From Stichopus chloronotus (Eukaryota; Echinodermata; Holothuroidea; Aspidochirotida; Stichopodidae), in assembly GCA_021234535.1 (NCBI GenBank), contig CM037835.1, forward strand, positions 3,968,001-4,032,000: 64,000 nucleotides of DNA. The letters run 5' to 3'. Positions within the stretch are counted from its first letter, which is position 1, and the number at the start of each line of letters is the position of its first letter. The notes under the pieces were generated by a model, which saw nothing but the letters and a program-made list of their open reading frames with translations, ran no database searches and had not been told where the DNA came from. Shown piece by piece: positions 50,701-62,700 of this stretch. A program made the translations under genes and the position numbers.

Positions 50701-53700
50701 CGACACCAAGCAGTCAACAAACAGCCATAGAGCTACTATTATTTCTGGCTGTGAATCGTCCCCTTTGCTGTAACCATATCTTTATATGAACAGATATTTC
50801 TTTGCAAATGCATTTTGCAGTCGTTGAAGAGGAGCTTGAATGTGTAATCTGTGATGAGCCTGGTAACTTGGCGGAGTCTTTGTTCTGCACCAGCTGTGGA
50901 CAGCATTACCATGCCACTTGCCTGGACCCACCAGTTGCGACAACACCAATCGTCAGAGCTGGATGGCAGTGTCCAAACTGCAAAATTTGTCAGACGTGCA
51001 GGTATGTTTTATGACAGTGACAGTTTTACTGAAGGAGAATAAAACTTCCTTCCAGTGATAACCGCTAGGCTAGCTTTTCCCCTCATCTTTACTATTGTTT
51101 CCTTATCCACAACATTTTATCCCTTTGTGAAAGTAAATGTTATTTGATAGCTTGCATTTTTGCAGGATGTTTTCCCTATGTAGAATGGACAGTGCAACAA
51201 TAGTGGTTTCTCTTAGTAATTTCTCTGATGTTACATCTCTGAGAATGTAGAATATAGTCATTTTTTTTTATTAAATTCTTAATGGCTCTTTCTGAAGTTA
51301 CCATATGTTTAGTAACTCTGCATTCCAATGTCCCCAATGTGTGTGATGTTTTATTCTCTGTTGACCGAATTTCATTCAACATGTTGTGAGCCGAGACACC
51401 TGCAGTTAACTGAATCCCCAAAAGATGTTGGTTACAACTCTGGTGAATATTTTATGACCTTAAGCAGTCACCTAATTTGTCATCCATTTTATTACTTTGA
51501 CAGCCAGACTGTGCTATGTGTACCTTTGTGCTGGATATATTCAGCTGAATAAATCCCAGTAAAGACCATACTATCAGTGTTATGGACATTCTTTATATCT
51601 GCATTAACAATCATTAAAAATATAATACAGTTTGCTTGTTTTGATGACATTGTCATTGTATCCTGCTTGGGTGACTTAACCCTGGATGTTTCTTTTACAA
51701 CTGTTGTAAATATTCATGACAAAAAATCAATTGTCAGAAATCACAAGAGCATGTAGAATCTGGCTTTGTATCGACACTGTGCTTTGCCTGTGCCCCTCAG
51801 AGTGACAACTGATAGTAAGGGAAACGTTGAAATGATTAAATATCAGCTCTTCATGACAGCAATATGATGTATATATTGAACTGGCATAGATGTATACCCT
51901 GGGAATGTGCTGTATTCAGAGAGAGATACAAATAAATGTCAATTAAGTGGGATTGTGTCACCTGAACATTCCAGGAAATGTTTGGTCAGTGCTTGCTGAG
52001 GTTGATAGTGACATCCATAGTGGTTTAAAGCAAGTGTTAATCTCTGAGTGAAAGCATTCTGTTGCTGTGTATGATTGGTCATATATTTGCAGTGGCCATG
52101 AGTAGTACTAACTGATCACAGATTGTCACTTACCTAAGTTTGCATCAATGTGGTAACAGATGTCAGAAGCCTACAGAGTACCTCACACAATTTTCAGCTG
52201 AAGTAGCAAACAGTTGGCAAGCATGCACCTCCTAATTGCAGCAATTAGAGTAATTAAGCACGTATTGTGATGTGGAAAGTAATGGCTGGTCACGTTCATT
52301 GTATAGGGAGAAAAAGTGCAGTGGAACTATTGAATGCCCTGCTTAATACATTTGCTGATGTATTGGTGTGCTGTGGAAGTTCAGTGTGAGATTGTATTGG
52401 TTATAACTTCATTAATATCACATGCAACAATAGCAGTTGCTTGACTTCATCTGTTTATCTTGAAAGGGTTGCGCTTACTTTTACACCAGTTTTGTCATAA
52501 AGTTTTAAGAAAATAGGTGTTATACGTGTGGAGGATAGGTTAATGTGTGATGGAAATGGTGTGAATTATGACAAGTGAATGTTTTGTTCAAGTTGTCTTC
52601 GTCACGCCTATCTCAATTGTCTCAATTAAAACTGATGTCTACATTAGTGAATGGGAAGTTGCGGATCTGCTGCATTTTGAAGTAATTATCCAGTTTGCAT
52701 GACACTGTTTCATGTCAAGGATGTTGTTATCACTTACCAAAGAGGACCTTCTGTTGGCTCCATCTGCAAATGTTACTCACTGACGTCTTTGCATGTTATA
52801 TGCAGGAACTATTGCTGTATAGTACCTCTCCAGGTATTTGATTCCTTGTGGTAGACCGAATGAATCTTTTCAATGGTGGTTGCGTGCATGTGTGTTTGCA
52901 TGTGGCACTTTGGCTTGTAAACACAGCATCACAAGACAGGAAAAAGTGTATGAACTTCAAAGGTGGTGTGTACTTAGTCCATTGTGAGTAGATCATGCCT
53001 ATTGTTTTTCAGGAACGTCAAAGGTTATTTTAGGTCACCAGAAGTTAAAAGTCAAACATCCTTCAAAGAAGTCATTTCAGAAAGTGAATTTTGCTAGAAC
53101 TTTAAACTGAATACATTGGTAGCTGCTAATGAGAACATAAGTGGAGGCCAAAAGTCACCTGAGATCATTAGCGGTCATACTTTGAAAACCTTGTAAGCAT
53201 GGTATGTGAGCTCATGTGTGACATGAAGGTGTACCACATTGAGCTCAAGAAGGCCTTGCTTTAGGTGGATGTTAAAGGTCATTTAAGGTTAGCAGGATTT
53301 AAATTACAAAAATCTTGCAAGAGAGTATCTCCAGATGAGAGGCTTGAAGTATCTCATGTTTAGCGTGGACATAAGCTTCATTTAATACAAGAAGATGTTT
53401 GTGTAATCCTTGAGAGGATCAAACCCTCCTCCTTTGGTATGTGTATAGTTATTTACCCTCAAGAAGGACCTGACAGTTGATCTTGTTGTGGTTGATTGCA
53501 TATTTAGGTTGTCTAAACCTTAGACATAATTCTGGCAGTTTAACGTCAACCAATGGATTTAACGTGAACTGTTGTGTTTAAGTATCTTTTGTCCTGTGGT
53601 CACTGTCAGTAGTTTCAATTTTTTTGTTTTTTTGCATTTCTGTTATAGACAACCTGGTGATGACAATAAGATGCTAGTTTGTGATATCTGTGACAAGGGA

Positions 53701-56700
53701 TACCATACATTTTGTTTAAGTCCCGCTATGACTACCATACCTAAGAACGGCTGGAAGTGTACTGTAAGTACCTCTTATCCTAATTGTGCCTCTTCAAGTA
53801 TTCTCTTCAAGTGTGATATCAATGTGCTCCTTCCTGGTTCAAAGAATCATTGATCCCTGCAGCTATCATCTCAACTAAGACTAAAAGTGTTGCTTAATTT
53901 CATAGTATCTATTGCATTGTGTTTTGTTTTCTGGGGAATGCAAGTTTTCATCCTGATTTTATCTGAGTTTACTTGATTCTAAGTACTTTTCTTTCAAATA
54001 ATCTCCTTGTATATGTATTCCTTTAACATTTTCATTAAGTCAAGCATTAAATGATATTATGGAAGGATAAAGTTGGTCACATAAGTTTTTTTTGCCAGCT
54101 ACTGGGTTGAAAAAGGTTACACAGTCCACCTCGATGACATCATGAAATTATTCTTAGTATTTCAGGACTATCATTAGAGAGAACTCTCATCTCCTGTTTT
54201 TGTATTTGATGTGTTTTCCAGAACTGTAGACGGTGCTTGGAGTGTGGAGAGGACAGCACTGGCAATAATTCTACTGGTAGGTGGCATCACAACTACACAG
54301 TGTGTGATGTCTGTTACCAACAGAGGAATAAAACATCTATGTGTCCTATATGCCGCAAGACTCTCAGACACCTATCATCTAAGTCAACCCTTCTGTGCAG
54401 TTCATGCCAAAGGTAAAAAAAATCACTTTCAATTTTCAAGAAATCTTGAAATAGTGCTATGGTATATGTGTAACAGAGACACACTATGGGAAGTTGTAGT
54501 CATCCTTCCGTTTCCCTTCACCGTTCCTGCTGACAAAATTAGCAAGCCATTACTATAAAATTTATATTGCATGCTTACAGCATGTTCCTCAAAACCACAT
54601 ATGCTCTGCTCTGCATCATAAGTTGCAGAAATTGCTCTGGCTCAAACAGTAAGTTGAAACATTACATTATTTTTGTTTTTTTGTTATTCAAGATTTTCTT
54701 TGCTTCCAAGGGTCTCAAACAAAAAAAAGAAGGCAGTCATTTTGCATTATACAGCAACATTGCCCACAACACGAAAATGTCATTAATACAAACAACCTTG
54801 ACATTAAAGTACCCACCATTTAGAGCAGCAGAACGTTATCTAAAACGTAATTGTATCTTTAAATCAGTGAACAGTAGTAGGCCTAAAAGAGGAAAAGGTT
54901 TGAAACCCTAGTGGTAGTTACTGCTTTGAGGCACATCTGTATGAGACAAATCATTTTGATAATGTTCGTCTTGACAATCATTGATGACCATTTAAACCCA
55001 TAAAAGAAGTTCCAGGTGGAAGAAAAATGAAAAAAGAAGGGGGTGTTGTTTTTACACTAGGATGTGTCAGTTTTCCAACAGATTTTCAGACTAATTCTAG
55101 TCTACTTTCTGTATAGATCACAGTTGGAAACTAAGGCAGCCGGCCAAATTGGTCAACAAAAATGACATACAAAAATAATAAAATAATTGCTCCATGGAGT
55201 TTCAAAACCTTTTCCAGTCCCAAACTTTTTGCACTATCAAAATGTGACCAATCAATAGTATAGCGGGCCACAAAGCTTTTACTAAACTAACATTGAAATA
55301 CTGCTAATAATAATTGTGTTGTTTACTGATTTGACTCTCTCAGTTTAGTTTGGTAAGTTCTAATATTATGTGCAAATTTGGGGTAAAAACTCACCAAAGT
55401 AACTTTTTCTTTGTTCAAAAATGTCAGACACGTCCATGCGGATTGTGAGGATGAAGAACTTGTCAGTAATTACCATCAGCTGAAAACAACGGCCGGTCAC
55501 AGTGCAACAACATACCAGTGTCCTGATTGTAGGCAGAGCAGGCAATATTCGGGTCTAGAAATGGAAACACAGACAGTAGACACAGATGGTAAGTTTGTGA
55601 GAATTCTTATCTTTCCAGATTTTTTGCCACTGTGGACTTGGTGAATTGTCGCCATCTCTTCTCTTTGTGGCAGACTAGAGAATGGTTATCGTTATATCTC
55701 TGAGCACTATGTGTTGTAGTGTTTGAAGAATGTCAGTTTTATTTTGTTCATATAACATTGTTAAACATTCTGCCTTTAAGTGACTTGAACCTTACATGAG
55801 CAAGTAATCAAGTGAATGTATTTGTACTTAACATATTCACTATCTAACAAAAGTTCAAGTGTTGTTTTTGTTGACATCAGAAGTTAATGTGGAAGAGGAG
55901 GTAACTTCCAACACAGATAGCAATGTGTATATTCAGTAACAGAGAATATCAACCACATGCAAAGTCCCTTGATGAATAAGTAATCATTGTTCATTGTTAA
56001 GTTATTTGAGCACTCTACTCAGTTCATGGATTACTAGTAAATGCTCACATGTGTAAGGTTGTGTATGTATACCATTCATATGTTGCCGGGACAAAAAGGT
56101 GTAGACATTCTTTGTAGCACATATCCTCAAGGCAATGATATACAACAAAGTTGTGAACTAATGCTTACATTTTATGTAGTGTTCCTCTCCAAGGTTAAAC
56201 CTTGTATGTCACATTGATAACCATAATGATAATCTTCCTTCTAATTGCCTCCTCCGTGTTCTCAGGGAGTGCAGATACCAAGAGTCCGGCCTACTCCAGG
56301 TCACCAAGATCTCTGACTCCTGTCCAGGATGACTCATTGCAATCAAGCCAAGACTTTCCCTTCAGTGCTTCCAGCCTCTGTGAGGACAGCGTCAGCAGTG
56401 CTGACACAGATACCAACAGCATAGAAGAAAAATTGGAGAAAAAAGAGGTTAGTGTATGGTAACATGCCCGTTACCTGCTGTCTAAGGTGTATGTAAATAT
56501 TTCAGCAGTCAGTATGAGGTGTCTAGAGTTTGCCTGTACTGTCTAGATGAGGTGTCCTAGAGTTTGTAGTGAGCAGTCAGTATGCAGTGACTAGAGTGCC
56601 TCTTACAGTGAAGATGAGGCATCTAGAGTTTGTTCTGAGCGGTCAGTATGAGTTGTCTAGAGTTAGTTCCAGCAGCTGAGGTGAAATGAAATGAATCATA

Positions 56701-59700
56701 ATTATTGCAATTCAGTCAGTCAAAGGACATGATCAACTCTGGTCAAATAGACTGCAGAACTTGGACCATTGTTATGGGAAAAGTGCCAAAATGTGAAGAC
56801 AAAAACACACTTCAGTGTTTTGTTGACATCAAGTGTTGCATTTTATGTCGGACAAGTACTCACAATAGTACATGATGTGTGAGATCATCATGTTGACATT
56901 TCCATTTTCTCCTCTCCCCCTCACTGCAATGGGCCAAATTATTCTGTGTTAACTAATTGCAATAAATGTACGAATATACAATTGTAAGTGTATCATGGAT
57001 TGTTAAAATTGCTAGAACACTGTCATTACTTACATAAGCCATTGTTACACTAGATGGTTTGGAATGTTACATGATGTTGATTCTTTTCATTTTACTAAGA
57101 TTTCAAATTGGAACATTTACTTTTGACAGATTTGTTGATATAAATTTGTCTTTGAAAATTATTCCAGTTATTCCATCATTGGCAGATTATTCCAAGTATT
57201 TGGAAATAGTATGTATTTGATTCTTTAAATTGTGCATGTGAAATTTATTTTTCAGGAACCCTTGCCAAGTCCTTCCTTTCAAACATTTTCCACTCGTCGT
57301 CATGCCGGTGGAGGTAAACCCCTGGACAAGATGAGTCTACTTGTTAAGTACTCCAGTAAGAAACACAGCAAAAGGGTGAGACTTCTTTTTTGGTAAATTT
57401 GTAAGTCCAGAAGATTAAGAATAAACTGATTTCTGGTGGAATGGCACCAGTATGAAATCTGTGAAGAAATGTCATTGCATTGCTTTAACAGCTTCTGCAA
57501 ACACACCCCTGTACACTTCAATGGAGCTGTGTGTCTGAAACAATGAGAGTCAGTGTGTACACTGAAGTTGATAGTCATTGAATTGTCACTAGTTTGGTCC
57601 CTAATGCATTTGGCTCACACAAAAATCTCTAGATTTCTCACTGGAAGCCAAAGACTTTGGTACTATTTGTGTGAATGCAATGCCTTAAAACACTCTGTTT
57701 GATAATTTCCACTTTGGTAGTATTTGTGTGTATGTGATGCCTCAGAACACTCTGTTTGATAATTTCCAAATGCTAAAGTAAGGCTGAACTTCCATCACAT
57801 GTTGATCAGTTCAAGACATCTTAATAGGCAGGACATTCAGCATTGGTATGATTTTGAAAAAAACCTGGCGTACACATTCGTTTCTTATATTTTTGGGGGA
57901 AAAATCACCCAATCATCTTTTTTGTCTTTCTTGCTCATTCTTCACCGCAGAGAGAAAGAGAGAGAAACAGAGACAGGGACAGATCATATTTGAGTCTCGG
58001 TAAAAGGAAATCACGCAACTCAAGTGGGAGAAGGGGTCCACGACCGAAAATCAAGAATTTATTACCGCCAGAGGGCACAGCTCAGGTAAGCAGTCATGCC
58101 ACTACTTAGCAACATCAGGGGGACGAGCAGATAGAGCGCTCTCAGGTTATGATTGAGTATCTTTCAGCTTTAATTTGCTAACTTTCCAGGAGAAACTACC
58201 ACAGATGCTTTTACCTGCAGAGGCATAACCCTGGATACTTTGCTATAAGCAGGCAGTTACACGTAGTTATTTACAGATACATGTCTTATTATGTTCATTT
58301 GAAATGAATGTAAAAAAAGACTTTGAAGTTTACTTCTTGATCCTCTTCTGTTAAACAGGAAGCTCATGAGGGTGTCGTTGAGAAGATACCAGAGAAGTTA
58401 AAAGATGATGAAGATGACTCTCCCATGCACACTACCATTGTACTCTTTCCTACATCTGATACATTTACATTTTGTCAGGTACGTGTAATCCCTCCTGGAG
58501 ATCCGACAACCCTGCATCACATATTAAGGAGAAGTTCTCAAGTACCCCTGGCCTTTGAAGTCATACTTTACCGATCAAGCGAAAGAAAATGTACTCTACT
58601 CCTTATTTGAAAACCTCTTGAGTTGCCCCAATGTCAGCAATTTCACCTTTGTGATTCTTATCTCTCCACCCATTTTCTTGTTTTGACATCATTCCAGAAT
58701 ATCAGAAAAGAGGTGTGCTCTTTAACTTTAAGTAAATAAAGCAAATTTGAAGACCATATGATGTATAAATATTTTCAGTGAAACAGTAAAGATAATTTTG
58801 TTTTGCATTTGTTCAGGATATGTGTGTTGCCTGTGGCAGCTTTGGACAAGGAGCGGAAGGGAGACTTATCACTTGCTCTCAGTGTGGGCAGTGTTACCAT
58901 CCCTATTGTGTCAGTATTAAGGTTCGTAAATTTATTTGTTCTGTTTACTCACCTATGTTAACATACTCATTGGATGATATAGTTACATGCTTCACTAGCT
59001 CTCACCTGGAAGAAAAAATCCTGATCCTTTGTTTTGCTATTAGAGCCTCTGCAGTGAATTACCCAATCCAATGTATCCTACTGTTAAACACCAGTCTCAC
59101 TACAGCGATTTCGGATCGGGTTTCTGTCCGAGTTTTTTAGTTTTAGTCAAAATCTTCTCCATCTCTGGTTGAAGGGAACCAAAAATTTGCCACTCTGTGT
59201 AAATATATGATTTGTATCACATGAATATGAAGAAGAAAAATATACTTTTTGTGACATTGTATCAACAGACAGCTTTTATTGGACACGCGTAATCCGATTA
59301 AAGCTTTCTGTTCGTGTGACATCACAAGATATCTGGATTACATTTTATTTGCAAAATCCTCTGATACAGATCATATATTTACACATGGCAAATTTTTGGC
59401 TCCCTCCAACCAGAGATGGAGAAGATTTTAACCAAAAAATGTGGGACCATAATGGGATCTGAAATCCAATCTGCAGCGTGACTGGCGCTTAACTGGTACC
59501 TCTGTCAACCATTTGTACACATGTGTGAAGGGCGGTTGTGAATAGAGATGTAAATATATCTTACTGCAAAAGACAGTGAACATGTAGACATATCTGAATC
59601 CTCATCAATCTATAGCTCTGGGCTCATATATGTATGCAACAATTTCCATTTTGTAAAGCATCAAGTGGAAAATCAACTACCAAAATTGTATGTCAGTGTT

Positions 59701-62700
59701 TTTATGTGTGAGATGTGCAGGGGTGCTTTTGGTGTCCTATTCCCAACTCTGAGAGTTATGGTTTTTTGGGAAGCAGCACATTACCTTCAACAAGGTCATT
59801 TCATTCAGTGAACAACAGAACCAGAGAAGGACACAGGAAGTTACTGATTTAGATAGGGGGACACCAAAATGTTACATTAGTGGCCCCCTAATAAAGAAAA
59901 AAAAAATTAATTGTTAATATGTTTTCTTTTAACCACATTCGCAGATCACTAAAGTGGTACTGTCCAAGGGCTGGAGGTGTCTAGACTGCACTGTGTGTGA
60001 AGGCTGCTGGGAAGAACTCTGATGAGGCAAGATTGCTTCTCTGTGATGACTGCGATATCAGCTACCATACTTACTGTCTCGACCCGCCTCTCAATGTAGT
60101 GCCAAAAGGAGGGTGGAAGTGTAAATGGTTAGTTTTCCTTTTATCTGGCTTTGGAGATGCTTTCGTTTGGCCTGTCTCTTATGAGAGGCTGAGGAATGTG
60201 AGAAGAACTCCTCATTTAGAAGCAACCAATTTTTTTTTTTTATGAGTATCATGTCATTGTAGAAGTATTACTATACTTTGTGTAGATCTATAAAGACAGA
60301 AGTATCAGTTTACTCAATGTGAACCTATCAATATATTTATTGTAGAAGTGTCAATGTACGCATTGTAAAGGTATCAGTGTAGACGTATGTGTTCTTTGTG
60401 TAGCAGTATCAGTTTATCCAGCATAGAAGGTATCACTATTCTCATTGTTAAGGATCACTGCTCTCAGTGTTGAAGTATCAGTTTATCCAGTGTGACGGTG
60501 TTAATGTTCTCACAGTAAAGGTATCAGTGTTCACATTGTAGAGACATCACTATTCTGAGTGTAGAAGTATCTGTTTCAGTGTAAGGGTATCAGTGTTCAC
60601 AATTTAAAGGTACCAGTTTTTTTATCTCAATACATTACATGTGTAGAGATATTGACAGGCTAGTAGGACTTTCTGATTTTCTTTTAAAATGTTGTCAGGG
60701 TCTCAATCCATTGTCAATGTGTATCACACTTCTTTATCATGTTTCTATGCATATAAGCAAAAGTTGTCACCAGTTAAGGTGTGAAAAATACTATAAATAA
60801 GTCTTTTGTTCAAATTATTGACCAAAAAATGGCCTTATACCTAGAAAAGTAGATTCATTCCCCTTAGTTCTGCACACGGTACTTGCATAAATTACAGATG
60901 TTTCAATCCTTTGTTTGGATTGGTGGGCCCTGGACAGTAGCTGTTCAAGCTCCACCTTCAATTTGTTGTGATTGAAGTGTATAACAGTATAGGACAGAGT
61001 AGTATTGAGGTTTTCAACTCGACTGTGTGTATTCTCAACTTCAAAAGAAGAATGTCAAGAGTTCCATGAAAGAGGAAGTAGAAGAGAAGAATGTTAGATG
61101 CCAAATGTGTTTGTTTGATGTAATGCTAACACTGTTAGACCCACTAAATTGAGGGACGATAAGCTGTTCAATTAGCTCAAAGGTATTTCATTATTTTAAC
61201 TAGGAGATTTCCATTCATTGAAGTTAACTAATCTGTACACAATTAGCTCACTGAGAATAGTGCTTTAATTCCAAGTATTTTAGCCACACACATTTTCAGA
61301 TAAAGTAAGCCAAAACACGAGACAACTGTTTAATTGACATGAATTAATGCATTGACTTTGTTACATTTTTAATAATGGATGGTATACAAATGAAGTAAGT
61401 GACAGAAGTTACTTATTTTGTCAACACCAGATACATCGAACAGATTCAAACTTCTCAGATTGCCTATGTCAATCTCTTAATGACAGTTGAACTGTTTCTA
61501 ACATATTCAGGACAATCTTACAAAGGAAGATTAAATAACCAGAAGTAATGAGATTCAGCAGCATTGCTGCTCTAGTTTTCAGTGTGAGAAGCATCAGTGT
61601 TCTCAGTCTAGATGTTTCAGTATTCTCATGGGAGAAGTATCAGTTCATTCACTGTTAAGGTATCACTGTTCTCAGGGTTAAAAACATCAGTGTTTTCAAT
61701 ATCACATTCCAGTGTTATCAGTAGCATGTACTAGTGCTATCAGTATCAGGTACCAGTGTTATCAGTATCAGGTACCAATTTTATCAGTATTAGGTACAAG
61801 TGTTATCAGTAGCAGGTACCAGTGTTATCAGAATTAGGTGCCAGTGCTATCAGTATCAGGTACCAGTGTTATCAGTATCAGCTTCCAGTGTTATCACAAT
61901 ACTCTGTAGAAGTGCCAGGGTTGTGTCAAATGAGGGCAGTAAATCCAAAACACTTTTCATTGTTATGCAGATGAAGTGTTCATGTTGCTATTGATGAATT
62001 CCATGTTCATTGTCTTCTTTCTTAAGCTCTTACAATACCTTTTATGAAGAATTGAAAGGTATGTTTTGCTTGCTTGTAATTCCATTTTGTATATGTATGT
62101 TGTAGTGGAAAATGCAAACATATTGTTTCCATGTTTACAGGTGTATACTCTATGTGAGTTGCATAAAGTGTGGTGCAACAACTCCAGGTGTCAACTCAGA
62201 ATGGACATGCAATTACACAAAATGTGGTCCATGTGGTAGCCTCGTTACTTGCCCCATCTGCAGGACAGATTACCAAGGTGACAACCTTATATGCCAATGC
62301 ACCCATTGTGAAAGGTAAGTTGCACTATTTTTATTTTTTATGCTAGTTTGTACATATAGATAGGTCTTCAGAGTAACTGGAACAGTTTGAACTCAGGGGA
62401 AAACTCACAGATTGATTGACTAAGTTGACAAGTAAGATGCAGTTGTCTGTTGTGTAATTGTCTCCTCTGAAAAGCAGAGATGAAAAATCTCTTCAATCTA
62501 CAAGTAAGGTCTAATTGTCTCCTGTGAACCAAATCCTATGGCATCACCTACTATGTTCTACTTTCTAGTAAATTAACACCTCTGTCTAACTTTAGGTGGT
62601 TACACGCAGCGTGCGATGGCATGTATACAGAGGAAGAGGTCGAGAAAGCATCGTCTGAAAAGTCTTACATGTGCGGACAGTGTAGACCATACTTCAGGGA

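Noticed and set aside
59997..60245. Separate ORF beginning at 59997 with PHD sequence
   Set aside because: It is the second half of KMT2 exon 17 seen in the shifted frame and read into the intron, not a gene of its own.
61709..61896. CRISPR-like array
   Set aside because: Units are head to tail with no spacers, in a eukaryotic intron; it is a minisatellite.
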